Positions 8,591 to 17,031 are shown, counted from the stretch's first letter. The stretch: 64,000 nucleotides of DNA from Oceaniferula marina (GCF_013391475.1 NZ_JACBAZ010000003.1:62001-126000); one strand, 5' to 3'. Numbers and translations are program-made. The notes: generated by a model not told the origin, from the letters alone.

Positions 8591-8623
8591 ATTAATACCC
8601 AACATTAGAAAGAACCCATAATT

Positions 8624-9466
8624 ATGAATAACGTAATTGCATTAAGACAAGGAAACCTCGTGCAGGAAGCGGCACGTCCCATCCCGTTTGAGGTAGTCGA
8701 GAACCCACCTGAGTTAAACACTGATGTGCGCCCCAAAGGGTTGCTTTGTCACTGTGGTGCCCAGGTCGTTGACCGACAGGATCTCTTCGAGGTCATCACA
8801 CCCAACGGTACTGACACATGGTATCCGATACCACATCGCAACCTACTTGCCGAGGTTGAGAACCAACTGCGTGAAACAGGCTTCATCATACAAGGTGAAA
8901 CCCATGCACTGACACACGACGGGGCCCGATACTTCGGTGTCATCCAAGTGAGCTTGCCTACCCGGAATGAAGGTGACTTCAACTGGGTGGTGGGCTTGCG
9001 GAACTCGCACGATAAGTCGTTACCAGCAGGTCTCGTAGCCGGGACACAAGTCTTGGTTTGCGATAACTTGTGCTTTAACGGCGAGGTCAAACTGAGTCGT
9101 AAACACACGCGTTTTGCCATGCGTGATTTGCGGCAACTGACGGCACGTGCTGTAGGTCAGCTTGGTGACAAGTTCCGGGACCTGGATCAGAGAGTTGCTC
9201 GCTATAAGCAGCACTACCTTCCTGATAGATCTGCCCATGATCTCGTCATCCGGGCAGTTGATTGTGGAGCAGTCACCACAAGTCAGGTTCCTGCCGTGCT
9301 TCAGGAATGGCGCAAACCCCAGCATGAAGCATTCCTTCCTCGGAATGGTTGGTCACTGTTTAACGCCTTTACCGAGGTTTATAAAACAGTGAACCCGCAG
9401 ACCGCAGTGAAACGTGGTCAGGCGCTGCATGGGCTGTTCGATAGTCAGGTGGCACTCGCCAGCTAG
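8624..9466 (+). CDS. DUF932 phage/plasmid-like protein
   Basis: 280 residues. The segment VVGLRNSHDKSLPAGLVAG followed by VLVCDNLCFNGE and LSRKHT is the signature of DUF932, a family found mostly on phages and plasmids and of unclear biochemical role. N-terminal residues include GLLCHCGAQVVDR. The gene has its own transcription unit between two strong hairpin regions and is the clearest sign that this stretch is a mobile island and not core chromosome. Confidence 0.8.
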   Translation: MNNVIALRQGNLVQEAARPIPFEVVENPPELNTDVRPKGLLCHCGAQVVDRQDLFEVITPNGTDTWYPIPHRNLLAEVENQLRETGFIIQGETHALTHDGARYFGVIQVSLPTRNEGDFNWVVGLRNSHDKSLPAGLVAGTQVLVCDNLCFNGEVKLSRKHTRFAMRDLRQLTARAVGQLGDKFRDLDQRVARYKQHYLPDRSAHDLVIRAVDCGAVTTSQVPAVLQEWRKPQHEAFLPRNGWSLFNAFTEVYKTVNPQTAVKRGQALHGLFDSQVALAS

Positions 9467-9516
9467 TGAACCCGGGAGGCGTGGAAATTCTGCGCCTCCC
9501 ATAACCACATACCCAT

Positions 9517-10242
9517 ATGAACCTACAAAAAATAGAACATGAAGTGAGCTTCGATCAGCTCGCGGGATTCGACAACTACCGTCAGTGGATCGAACCACTG
9601 GTGCCGTTGCTCGAATCCGGTGATCCGCTCGCACCCCGTGGCGCATTACTCGCCGGTATGCCCGGGACCGGGAAGGCAAGTTGTGTGCTGGCAACAGCCA
9701 AGTTGATTGGCAGACCAGTAATTCGTTACCATCCGAAAGGGACCAAGGTCTCAGCTATCATCAGTGAGCTACCCGACGAACCCATCATCTTGTGGCTTGA
9801 TGAACCGGATGAAAGCTGCATCGAACTACTACGATTCCTGGCATTACAACCAGATATCGGGGACAAGGTGCTGGTGATGACCACGACAAGTAAACCACAC
9901 ATGCTGCCAGCGACGTTCACGGGTGCCGCGATCTTCGATCGAATCTGGCATCTTGATCTACCTGATGTCAGTGCCCGGGCGTTCCTATGGGACTGTCTCA
10001 TAGGATGCGTGGGCGGGAATCCGGGGAAATATGACAACGTGAAATTGGCTCAGGTCTCGGCACTGTTCACGCCCGCCGAGATCGAGGCCGTCGTGAGGCA
10101 AGCTCATGCCGGGGTCGAGAAGCCTCCGAGTGAGAAAAAGATACTTGCCGAAATCGTACGGAAAACGCCTTGTGCTGCGTTGCAGGACGAGGAGACTGCC
10201 AGCGTCCGATATTGGGCACGGCGTACTGCTGAGAGCGTGTGA
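9517..10242 (+). CDS. AAA-type ATPase
   Basis: 241 residues. Walker A is GMPGTGKA (47-54) and Walker B is ILWLDEPDE (~91-99). The N-terminal segment FDQLAGFDNYRQWIEPLVPL resembles Ycf46/spastin-like AAA proteins of phages and plasmids. There is no clear second domain. It follows the DUF932 gene by 50 bp in the same direction and is closed by a terminator, making it the last gene of the plus-strand operon. Confidence 0.75.
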   Translation: MNLQKIEHEVSFDQLAGFDNYRQWIEPLVPLLESGDPLAPRGALLAGMPGTGKASCVLATAKLIGRPVIRYHPKGTKVSAIISELPDEPIILWLDEPDESCIELLRFLALQPDIGDKVLVMTTTSKPHMLPATFTGAAIFDRIWHLDLPDVSARAFLWDCLIGCVGGNPGKYDNVKLAQVSALFTPAEIEAVVRQAHAGVEKPPSEKKILAEIVRKTPCAALQDEETASVRYWARRTAESV

Positions 10243-10273
10243 GGGCCATTACGGGTACACTGGCGAATTAGAG

Positions 10274-10316
10274 GCCCGCACTCCCTGTCACCGGGGAGTG
10301 TGGGCGCTCCTTTTTT
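10274..10316 (+). terminator. Terminator between the convergent island operons
   Basis: GCCCGCACTCCC (10274-10285) pairs with GGGAGTGTGGGC (10294-10305) with one mismatch, followed by a TTTTTT run from 10311. Confidence 0.85.
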
Positions 10317-10376
10317 ACTTACCGGGTCATTTGTATTTCTTACTCCGCATAATGGGATCAATTCGGACTGAAACCA

Positions 10377-12137
10377 TCACAGCAAGGCTTCAAGTTCGTC
10401 CAGCATTTCCTCCACCTGCTTCCACGACCTCTTCTTCCGAGTCGCCTCCTTGAGGCGGGAGAACAGCTGGATCCGTTGTTCGGATCTTGATCTGGGTTTT
10501 TCGGGAAGCCCATCAGGATGTAAAATATCAAAGACAACTGTTTTCACTTCCTTCGCGGAGGGTTGGTCACCACCAGCCTGTTCGACGGCAGTTCCCCATG
10601 CACTCACCTGTTTTTCAGGATCTGGCAACTGCAGAAGTGGTCGCACCTGAGCTTCGTTCACCGGAAAAACGTCTCCAATTGGTGACGTTTTGAATGTCTC
10701 CATAAAACTTGCAGCACCAATAAGCCGGTGAGCGTGTGCCCGGGACATGCCTGCAACCGACTGGCAATATGCGTTCCAACTTTTGTGACCTGCCGCCCTC
10801 CAAAGCTTGCCCGATTTGATTACGGAAAGCGCCTGCCCTAAATCCCAGAATGCCTGCACACCCTTGACAACGATCTTATGCTGTTGCCTGAACTCGACCT
10901 CTTCTTCCTTGGTGATTGAGGAGCCTATCGATTTTCCCTTGGACTTCTTCTCTACTGGTCTCGGACTGCTGGACTTTATCATCTCGTCTTTCCTGTGGTC
11001 ATGGAAGGCCTGGGGGAACTCACGCACGCGCAGGGATTCATCCCACTCGGCCCAGTCGCCTCCGTGACCATCCTTTAGTCTGATAAGCTCCCCGTCACGG
11101 GTGGGCTTCGCACCCAGTTGTTTGAGAAAAAAGGCAACTCCGCTTTTTTCGCAATGCCGGCGCATTTCATCAACCCACTCTAGCTTGAACGGGCGAGTCA
11201 GATTCCCGGAACCGGACTCACCACCGAGTATGACCCAGTCGATCCCCTCAAGGTCGAGTTGCTCCGGTGGTATGCGCTCCCAGAGCGGTTCAATGGAAAG
11301 TCCTTTGATAGATGCCTTGACCTTCTTCAAATCAGCCAGACGTTTCAGACTGGTTCGGTCCGGGCCTGTCAGAGTGGTCATGGCGCAGACATTCGGAGGG
11401 AAGCCCCCTATTTCCTCAGCGAACTTGGCCATGATACTTGGACACTTGGTCAGCCATAACCAGAGATGACGTTCACCATCTTCGGATTGAATGGCAGGCA
11501 TGAGATCGGCTTTCAGAAAGGGAAAATCGGCAACCCTGCTGAGTGCATCACCCATGTCGGAAACGAAGATCATCCGGGGCAATCGATGTTTCCATGAGGT
11601 CTTCTTGTTGTATGTGCCAAGCAAATCCTTCTTCCCGGCTATGGTCGCTGCCCGCCCTCCAAAAGAGGTAATTTCCTCAAAGACAGGAGCGTAACCTGCC
11701 TTGACCTGCCGGGGTTTGACTTGGTTCCCCCTGAGACCCTCACGGTCGAGTATGTTAGCCCCCTTATTGAGATGCAGGATCGCCGCATAGCAGGTGATGG
11801 ATTTCCGGATGGCGTCTTTAGCCTCGTCCGCAACGCTCTTGCCGTGTTGTTTCTCGACACTATCCAGGAACCTCTCGCGCAAGTGCCATATATTGCTAGT
11901 GGTGACCTTCTGAGTGTGCCCGGGGTTCGGGTTCTCTGAATGAAGGAAGACATCATCAATAAGCTGCTTGTAGATCGCCTTGATCTTCTTCTCAGTGGTA
12001 TCGGCCCCCGCATGATTCATTGCATCGGCAATCGTTTTGAGGACTTCGGCTGGCTTCGGGAACAGCTCGCAGCCATGACAGCCCATGATCGGATTTACGG
12101 TACTGTCGCACCATTGTATTTTTGTTTTATCAGACAT
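10377..12137 (-). CDS. DUF5131 (phage Gp37/Gp68) domain fused to a DNA-binding-type C-terminal domain
   Basis: 586 residues. The first ~360 match the phage Gp37/Gp68 family (DUF5131): KIQWCDSTVNPIMGCHGCEL at the N-terminus, FVSDMGD, LWLWLTKCP, NVCAMTTL, LSIEPLW, WVILGGESG and FFLKQLG. The cysteine cluster near residues 10-24 is reduced compared with the usual CxxxC-type arrangement. After a basic linker (VEKKSKGKSIGSS) the C-terminal ~190 residues contain an HTH-like stretch (SWNAYCQSVAGMSRAHAHRL) and FPVNEAQVRPLLQLPDPEKQ, a pattern known from plasmid ParB/replication accessory proteins. It is the last gene of the minus-strand operon. The biochemical role of DUF5131 is not settled; a tie to phage or plasmid DNA is the safe statement. 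Confidence 0.75.
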   Translation of the reverse strand: MSDKTKIQWCDSTVNPIMGCHGCELFPKPAEVLKTIADAMNHAGADTTEKKIKAIYKQLIDDVFLHSENPNPGHTQKVTTSNIWHLRERFLDSVEKQHGKSVADEAKDAIRKSITCYAAILHLNKGANILDREGLRGNQVKPRQVKAGYAPVFEEITSFGGRAATIAGKKDLLGTYNKKTSWKHRLPRMIFVSDMGDALSRVADFPFLKADLMPAIQSEDGERHLWLWLTKCPSIMAKFAEEIGGFPPNVCAMTTLTGPDRTSLKRLADLKKVKASIKGLSIEPLWERIPPEQLDLEGIDWVILGGESGSGNLTRPFKLEWVDEMRRHCEKSGVAFFLKQLGAKPTRDGELIRLKDGHGGDWAEWDESLRVREFPQAFHDHRKDEMIKSSSPRPVEKKSKGKSIGSSITKEEEVEFRQQHKIVVKGVQAFWDLGQALSVIKSGKLWRAAGHKSWNAYCQSVAGMSRAHAHRLIGAASFMETFKTSPIGDVFPVNEAQVRPLLQLPDPEKQVSAWGTAVEQAGGDQPSAKEVKTVVFDILHPDGLPEKPRSRSEQRIQLFSRLKEATRKKRSWKQVEEMLDELEALL

Positions 12138-12163
12138 TTGTGTTAAATTTATTAGTGTTAGAA

Positions 12164-13066
12164 TTAACTACTCCAATCATTCCCTTCCCATTCCGACAAC
12201 GGCGCTGGCGACGTGCTATGGTCCACACCGAATAGGGCACACTCATTTAGCGTTTCGGTTTGATGCCGAGCAGTGGCATTGATTATGTCCATGTGCGTCA
12301 CACCCCATATTTCCAGACACTTGTTCTCGTCCATAACTAATGCCGGGTGCCGAAGAATCACGTGCCTAGCAAACTCGGTGAGGAACCGGTTACGGCACTG
12401 ATCCCGGATCTCTATCCTGTTGGGACGATTGCCTTCATACCAAGACTGGGCTTGAGGAACCAGCAGATGGTTATCGTCGAATAGCACCGTCGTGGAAATG
12501 GGACTATTTCGATCATGGGTAAGTCGATCAAAATAAAGTTTCTCCCAATTCAATCTATCCACTTCATCCTGACGTAGCTCACTTTGTTTTTCAGAGTTCC
12601 TCAGTGTCCCAAAATTCCCTGTCACCAAATCCCTAGTACCCTGATCAGGATACCTCTGAATGCAGCACCTGTAATTGTGCTCTTTATTGCCCACCGCTTC
12701 CAGGACATTGTGAATGCCTGTGGCCGTCAGGCGTTCATCAATACACGCACAATACGCGAGCTGCAAGATCAAGCTCGATGGTATCTTGCCATTACGATGT
12801 TCACGGACAAACTTTCTACGGCTTTTGTCGTCCCATTCTGATGACCCTGCAGCAGCCTCCATATACCGTGCTATGGGAGCTTGCTCGCAGAATGCTTTAA
12901 CAGGTTCTCTTCTACATGTTCCCGGGACAAGCGTCTCAAGGAGGTATGCTGACTGGTCAATCACCTCGGCCACGGACCCTCGGTCGAAGCTGAGATCTTG
13001 GGCGTCACCAATTGGTGACGTAACCAATGTATCTGGTGATGTCTGAGTAGTTTTTATATCATTCAT
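12164..13066 (-). CDS. Island protein of unknown function
   Basis: 300 residues, no family recognised. The protein is soluble, without signal peptide or membrane segment, with several cysteines in the centre (YCACIDERL, YRCCIQRYP) and a helical C-terminal half (RFLTEFARHVILRHPALVM). It lies 4 bp after the Rep-like gene and 26 bp before the DUF5131 gene, so it belongs to the same transcript. Its early codons contain a perfect 18-bp palindrome that is nearly repeated in the DUF5131 gene, giving both proteins the peptide TSPIGD. Confidence 0.6.
   Translation of the reverse strand: MNDIKTTQTSPDTLVTSPIGDAQDLSFDRGSVAEVIDQSAYLLETLVPGTCRREPVKAFCEQAPIARYMEAAAGSSEWDDKSRRKFVREHRNGKIPSSLILQLAYCACIDERLTATGIHNVLEAVGNKEHNYRCCIQRYPDQGTRDLVTGNFGTLRNSEKQSELRQDEVDRLNWEKLYFDRLTHDRNSPISTTVLFDDNHLLVPQAQSWYEGNRPNRIEIRDQCRNRFLTEFARHVILRHPALVMDENKCLEIWGVTHMDIINATARHQTETLNECALFGVDHSTSPAPLSEWEGNDWSS
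13003..13020. promoter_or_regulatory. Perfect 18-bp palindrome CGTCACCAATTGGTGACG inside a coding region
   Basis: Lies within the early codons of the 12164-13066 gene. A one-mismatch copy (CGTCTCCAATTGGTGACG) lies near 10669-10686 in the DUF5131 gene. A partition- or replication-type binding site is possible. Confidence 0.4.
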
Positions 13067-13070
13067 TTTC

Positions 13071-14129
13071 TTATTTTATTTGAGGATTTGTTTTTATTTT
13101 ATCAGCTCTCTCAATGCCCGTGGCTGTCTTGATTAGATCAATGGGCTCAGGCATAGGATCGTTGGGCACCAGATCCCTAAGGGATAGCTCCCGCATATGG
13201 AGCACTGCCATAGCTTTCTTTATCCGGGAGGCCCGGTCAGGGGACACCTTACTCAAATACAGGTCCACAGGATGAGCCCCATTCATCAGGAGATCTGGAT
13301 GCTGCTTCATTGCCGCAAGCATCTGGACGAAGTTGTCATCAACAAGAGGTACCTTACCAGTGTCGTCCGGGTCGAGGCTATAGAGGATTTTGAAAAAACA
13401 CTCGACCCAGTTATCATAAACTAACTCAGTTACATTGTCTCCATCCCCTATGTGATCCTTAAGCTTATCCGCCGAGAGTTTCAGCTCAATACGGGTCCAC
13501 TTCTCACGGAAGCTCTTACCAGCCATCTGCTGACCTTTGTCGTAGATGTGAAGGCATAGAGGAGGGCGCTTTGCTGCACCAAACTGAATACTTTCACCCG
13601 ACCTTAAGAGAGGGGCTTTATGTAAGCCTGGGAGGTTCCTGTCTTTGACGAGCAACTCTAGTTGGCTATATGGAGTTGCTATTACACCGCCAAACTCTAC
13701 CGACGTGAACTTGCAGGTCCTAGGCCCATTACTAATCAGATCTAGTGCGTCCCACATGACATCCAAAGCCTTATCGATCTGCTCTTGGCTACAAACGATG
13801 ATGCCATTGTGATCATTGCCAGTGAGTAACCTAGAAAGGTTGGCTTGGACACTGCTGATTGTATTACCAGTTATGCCGATACTCATCCCGGTGGTCTTAT
13901 CATACCATCGTTCAGAAATGTCAGTTCCACACCTGTTCTCCGATTGGGTATTGGATAACCTTTCCCACGAAGTTTGACCAGACCTGAGGTCACTGGGACT
14001 TGGCAGGTTGATTTTTCTATGCGGTGGGGATTCCCCCCCGCGCCCCCCCTTATCTTTCTCGATATTTGAGGAGGAGGGTTTCATATATCGGCTATCCGGC
14101 TTAATGCGAATTGTGTCTGGTCCTAGCAT
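13071..14129 (-). CDS. Putative replication initiation protein (Rep_trans/RstA-like)
   Basis: 352 residues. The central part holds CLHIYDKGQQ (about residue 200) and WTRIELKLSADKL about 25 residues later. That spacing of a YDK motif and an R-x-E-x-(K/R) strand is typical of replication initiation factors of rolling-circle plasmids and filamentous phages (Rep_trans, RstA). Before it comes SIGITGNTISSVQANLSRLL and later a helical tail (DRASRIKKAMAVLHMRELSL). The first ~60 residues are basic and low in complexity. I see no clear catalytic-tyrosine context, so the assignment is tentative; a phage-type replication accessory protein is the alternative. It is the second gene of a minus-strand operon. 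Confidence 0.45.
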   Translation of the reverse strand: MLGPDTIRIKPDSRYMKPSSSNIEKDKGGRGGESPPHRKINLPSPSDLRSGQTSWERLSNTQSENRCGTDISERWYDKTTGMSIGITGNTISSVQANLSRLLTGNDHNGIIVCSQEQIDKALDVMWDALDLISNGPRTCKFTSVEFGGVIATPYSQLELLVKDRNLPGLHKAPLLRSGESIQFGAAKRPPLCLHIYDKGQQMAGKSFREKWTRIELKLSADKLKDHIGDGDNVTELVYDNWVECFFKILYSLDPDDTGKVPLVDDNFVQMLAAMKQHPDLLMNGAHPVDLYLSKVSPDRASRIKKAMAVLHMRELSLRDLVPNDPMPEPIDLIKTATGIERADKIKTNPQIK

Positions 14130-14252
14130 TGGTTCGGTACGTTTGGGGTTATATTGACCTTAGGTAAGGCACATGACGACCCGATGCTAGCGCCCATAGA
14201 CTTCGCACCGATTGATTTCTTAATAATAATCATATATTTATTGGGTTATAGA

Positions 14253-14279
14253 GGAGCCCCACTACAGAAGTGGGGCTCC
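14253..14279 (-). terminator. Strong hairpin after the acidic island gene
   Basis: GGAGCCCCAC and GTGGGGCTCC form a perfect 10-bp stem with a 7-nt loop, 12 nt downstream of the 14291 stop on the minus strand. The T run is weak. Confidence 0.7.
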
Positions 14280-14290
14280 CCTGGTTTCTC

Positions 14291-15151
14291 TTAAGCAGCA
14301 TTACCGCCACCACCGCCTTCCTCCAGACCTCCGAGTTTCCTCATTAGTCCCGACACTTCCCGAAGTCGTGATGCAAAGACCTTGGCTTCAGACTCGCTAT
14401 AGTCAGAGGGATAGACTGCACTGACGTAGTCCATGAACGCATCATCCGAGCTCAGGTAACCCTGGTCGGACTCCTCTCGTATTCTACTCGTCAGGATCTC
14501 GACTAACTCCATGCTAATACCGTCAAACTCAAACAACTCTTCGAAGCTTGCATCAGGCGCACACTCCATGACCATCCAGAGTTTAAGCAGCAAGTGGGCA
14601 GGCAAAGGCTTCCCCTCAACCACTGAACCCGGATCCTTCACTTCCTTCCAGATGACCTCCAAAAGAGGTTGAGGTATAAGGGCTGCTGCCTGAATAAATT
14701 CATACAGCATCCGCTCACAGTTAAGGGCAACTAGGTTCGCTATACATCGGCAAAAGCCGCACTCGAACGAGATCTCCTCAAGAATCACATATACTGCGGA
14801 TTCGATCGCACCCCAATTATCCAGCAGTTCTTCAAGACAACTAGGAACTATCACCCCGAGAGGGTGTGGCATAGTATCGCTGGGGTGATACAATATGGCG
14901 GTATCATTTTCATGCGGTATATTGCTATAACCTTCGATCACCTTCCCAGGGTCAAAGTCGTTATATTTTTGACGTATAACTGCTATCGCTTTTGGCAATG
15001 CGCTATTTATTTCTCCCTTGGAGAATTTGTCCCGAACTCGTTGAGTCAAGGATTCTGGCAAAGGCCCATATAAACACTCCAAGCTGGAGGTTATTTCATT
15101 GAACAGGATCTCATCCTTGTTCTTAATATTTGTATTAGTTCTAATAATCAT
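14291..15151 (-). CDS. Acidic island protein of unknown function
   Basis: 286 residues, rich in Glu, Asp and Leu, and ending in GGLEEGGGGGNAA. No family recognised. It is mostly helical, with a cysteine cluster (ECGFCRCIANLVALNC) near the middle that might bind metal. It is transcribed leftwards, separated from the Rep-like gene by a hairpin and about 160 bp, so it may have its own promoter in the AT-rich region to its right. Confidence 0.6.
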   Translation of the reverse strand: MIIRTNTNIKNKDEILFNEITSSLECLYGPLPESLTQRVRDKFSKGEINSALPKAIAVIRQKYNDFDPGKVIEGYSNIPHENDTAILYHPSDTMPHPLGVIVPSCLEELLDNWGAIESAVYVILEEISFECGFCRCIANLVALNCERMLYEFIQAAALIPQPLLEVIWKEVKDPGSVVEGKPLPAHLLLKLWMVMECAPDASFEELFEFDGISMELVEILTSRIREESDQGYLSSDDAFMDYVSAVYPSDYSESEAKVFASRLREVSGLMRKLGGLEEGGGGGNAA

Positions 15152-15785
15152 TATTATTTTTTAGTATTGTTTTGAGAGCACTCATCTCCCGATTTTATAT
15201 AGAGTGTATTATTATGCGGCATCTTGCCGCTTTGTCATTGTCGGGCTCTCAGCCTCAACAAAAATCTAACCACCCCATAAAAACTGGGGGCACCCAACGT
15301 TCCTCATTTATTGATGGTGACGTCAGGCTGGTTAAATTATTTTTATTTCTGCATGAGGTTTATTGACCTCGCAGTTGCACTGATTTTTTTCAGTGCTCCC
15401 AAATAACAATTTCCGCATTCTGCGAATTTCTAGTAAATGGGGTGACGGTCGTGCACTTCTAGTTTTTTGTGCTTCCGCAAAAATGTTGGCACTCTGCCTA
15501 ACTTCTCTGCTTGTCAGGCCGTTGTCACGTTAGCCTGCAGACGAACGATTGCCTTTTAACACCGTCGAATCAAGCTGTATTTTTACCCTCTGCAACACTT
15601 TTTTGTTAGACACCAATCGTTTACAAAACACAATAAACAAGAACGAACAGCATGAACACATTTCACGTTTAGATCATGTGCTGATTACAAGAGTAAAAAA
15701 ATATTCAAATTCTTCACAAAGACCTCCGGACGGCCAAAAAATGCAGATTATAACCATTACTTCTCTTTCTTCCGTTCGAAACTCT
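15152..15785. other. AT-rich non-coding region of the island
   Basis: No supported gene. Several small hairpins are visible, e.g. CACTGA/TCAGTG near 15377-15394. A dyad TCTGCCTAAC / GTTAG...GCAGA at 15493-15541 loosely resembles an integron attC but has the wrong core base in the right arm. The region probably holds the promoter for the leftward gene at 15151. Confidence 0.45.
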
Positions 15786-16092
15786 AATCAAGTAGGCAGC
15801 GGGATCGCTCCCGCCACCTCTCACACCACCGGACGTACGGCTCCGTATCACGGCGGTTCAAAACAACCCTATCTTTTCAGCCTATACCACAGCATAAACT
15901 GCAACTTTGTTTTGCTATATTGATCCAGTGTTGATGCCTCGTATGCGATTTCTGTTCGTCAGGGCAGTGTTTTGCTTCCAGCTTCCTTCAGCCAACACCT
16001 CGCGATGTTAACCTTGCCTTCCGCTAGCGGTTCTCTCTGCCGAGCCCGCAGGGGACTTTAACCCCCAAGTCAGTGCGCCCTACCGGGCACAC
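15786..16092 (-). ncRNA. ORF-less, truncated group II intron remnant
   Basis: Read on the minus strand it starts GTGTGCCCGGTAGGGCGCAC (group II 5' consensus GUGYG). It continues with domain I landmarks of bacterial introns (GGGGGTTAAAGTCCCC, GGCTCGGCAGAGAGAACCG, CTGACGAACAGAAATCGCAT). It then jumps to a domain V-like hairpin (GAACCGCCGTGATACGGAGC, CGTACGTCCGGTGGTGTGAG), ending near CCTACTTGATT. Only about 307 nt remain. Domains II-III and the reverse transcriptase/maturase of a normal 2-2.5 kb intron are missing, so it should not be mobile on its own. Plus-strand ORFs over this stretch are artefacts. Confidence 0.75.
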
Positions 16093-16101
16093 CCAAAAAT
16101 T

Positions 16102-16131
16102 AATGCACCCGGATATCTTTCCGGGTGCATT
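16102..16131 (-). terminator. Intrinsic terminator for the orphan excisionase-like gene
   Basis: AATGCACCCGG and CCGGGTGCATT form a perfect 11-bp stem. On the minus strand it is followed by AATTTTTGGG, 36 nt downstream of the 16167 stop. Confidence 0.85.
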
Positions 16132-16166
16132 GTTGTACAAAACGTCCTTGGTTTGAATAAGCTTAA

Positions 16167-16376
16167 CTATTCAGGGAGACCTTCAATATAGTCTGAAATA
16201 CTGTCGTAGTTGATGAGGCGAGTTGCTGCTCGTTGTCCAGGCTCCTTCAGGGACTTGTTCACGATCACACCTTTTTTCATCAGAGCATACAAAGTAGTTC
16301 TTCCTATACCAAAAATCTCACGCACCTCTGCTGGACGAATCCATTCTCGGCGCATGGAAAAACCATTGTTTTTCAT
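16167..16376 (-). CDS. Excisionase-like helix-turn-helix protein (orphan)
   Basis: About 69 residues from MKNNGFSMRREWIRP; a longer frame to 16439 has a hydrophobic leader that does not fit. The core AEVREIFGIGRTTLYALMKKG is a MerR/excisionase-type HTH (HTH_17), followed by ATRLINYDSISDYIEGLP. It is clearly paralogous to the excisionase-like gene inside the satellite at 18976-19200 (shared EW(I/L)R, FG(I/V)GR, LY.L, TRLI.YDS.SDYIE). It lies just outside the left att site, with no integrase beside it. It is probably left over from an earlier element at the same tRNA locus. Confidence 0.75.
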   Translation of the reverse strand: MKNNGFSMRREWIRPAEVREIFGIGRTTLYALMKKGVIVNKSLKEPGQRAATRLINYDSISDYIEGLPE

Positions 16377-16439
16377 TTGATATTTTAGTATTCTGATTAT
16401 CCCCTGCCAGTAAATGACAAGAGTTATTGAGAGCACCAT

Positions 16440-16860
16440 AGATAGGCTCTCACTATATTGTTTCCCTTTTCGGGACGGCCAATACTTACCGTTTACAAAT
16501 GACTACCGAGCATTCTTTTGCTATACTCATCATTCTCAATGCTGAGCGATCAACAGCGCCATTCACACCGTCAATTTAACAGCAGACTATCATAACAGCT
16601 ACATGACGCAAGTAAAAAATCATCATGCACACTATAAACATTACATATTGTTACTACTCATGGTGACGACACGCAAGCCCCGGAAGCACCTATCACCACT
16701 AATCACTCAACTCAAAAATGGCCTGCACACAAACTATGATATAGCCCCAAAGGACCGCCTATCCGGATACAAAATGAACAGTAAAATCAGAACAAACAGA
16801 ATCCAATTTATTACCAGTATGTTAGCAGTCAACCAATCTCCAGACAACCAGACACGAAAA
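16440..16860. other. Intergenic region left of the satellite
   Basis: AT-rich, about 420 bp. One plus-strand reading frame (16603-16884) has no recognisable domain and runs through the terminator hairpin, so I do not call it a gene. It should contain the promoter of the leftward excisionase-like gene. Confidence 0.4.
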
Positions 16861-16881
16861 AACCCTTATAAAATAAGGGTT
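16861..16881 (-). terminator. Original terminator of the tRNA-Cys gene, separated by integration
   Basis: AACCCTTAT and ATAAGGGTT form a 9-bp stem just beyond the duplicated tRNA 3' end, with T-rich sequence on the minus strand. The same arrangement, with a different stem, follows the intact tRNA at 34577-34599. Confidence 0.7.
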
Positions 16882-16889
16882 TAAAACAA

Positions 16890-16919
16890 TGGAGGCGGGA
16901 GCGGGAATCGAACCCGCGA
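16890..16919 (-). repeat. Left attachment site: 30-nt copy of the tRNA-Cys 3' end
   Basis: TGGAGGCGGGAGCGGGAATC plus AACCCGCGA is identical to 34607-34636, the 3' end (CCA, acceptor, T arm) of the intact tRNA-Cys. The match stops at the next base. Together these are the direct repeats bounding the satellite. Confidence 0.95.
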
Positions 16920-17000
16920 TTCGTTATCGGGGATATTATAGACAATATAGAACGTTTTTATAGGGTTTGAGGACACAATAAACACTATGAAACTTGACAG

Positions 17001-17024
17001 ACTGCTTCCCTATAGCTTCCCTAT
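17001..17024 (+). promoter_or_regulatory. Integrase arm-site-like tandem (GCTTCCCTAT x2), left end
   Basis: GCTTCCCTAT-A-GCTTCCCTAT lies 82 bp inside the left att repeat and just upstream of the chosen integrase start. A near copy (22 nt, one mismatch: ACTGCTTCCYTATAGCTTCC) is at 34525-34546, 60 bp inside the right end. Its position and repetition suggest integrase arm binding. Confidence 0.5.
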
Positions 17025-17031
17025 TACTACC

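Noticed and set aside
15170-15215. Possible Xer dif-like site for the left island
   Set aside because: Only a half-site resemblance around CGCATAAT; the other arm does not fit and no matching copy was found at the left border.
15549-15923. Plus-strand reading frame of 124 codons
   Set aside because: It overlaps the group II intron remnant in antisense and has no recognisable domain.
16603-16884. Plus-strand reading frame of 93 codons left of the satellite
   Set aside because: It runs through the tRNA terminator hairpin, has odd composition and no family similarity; treated as chance.
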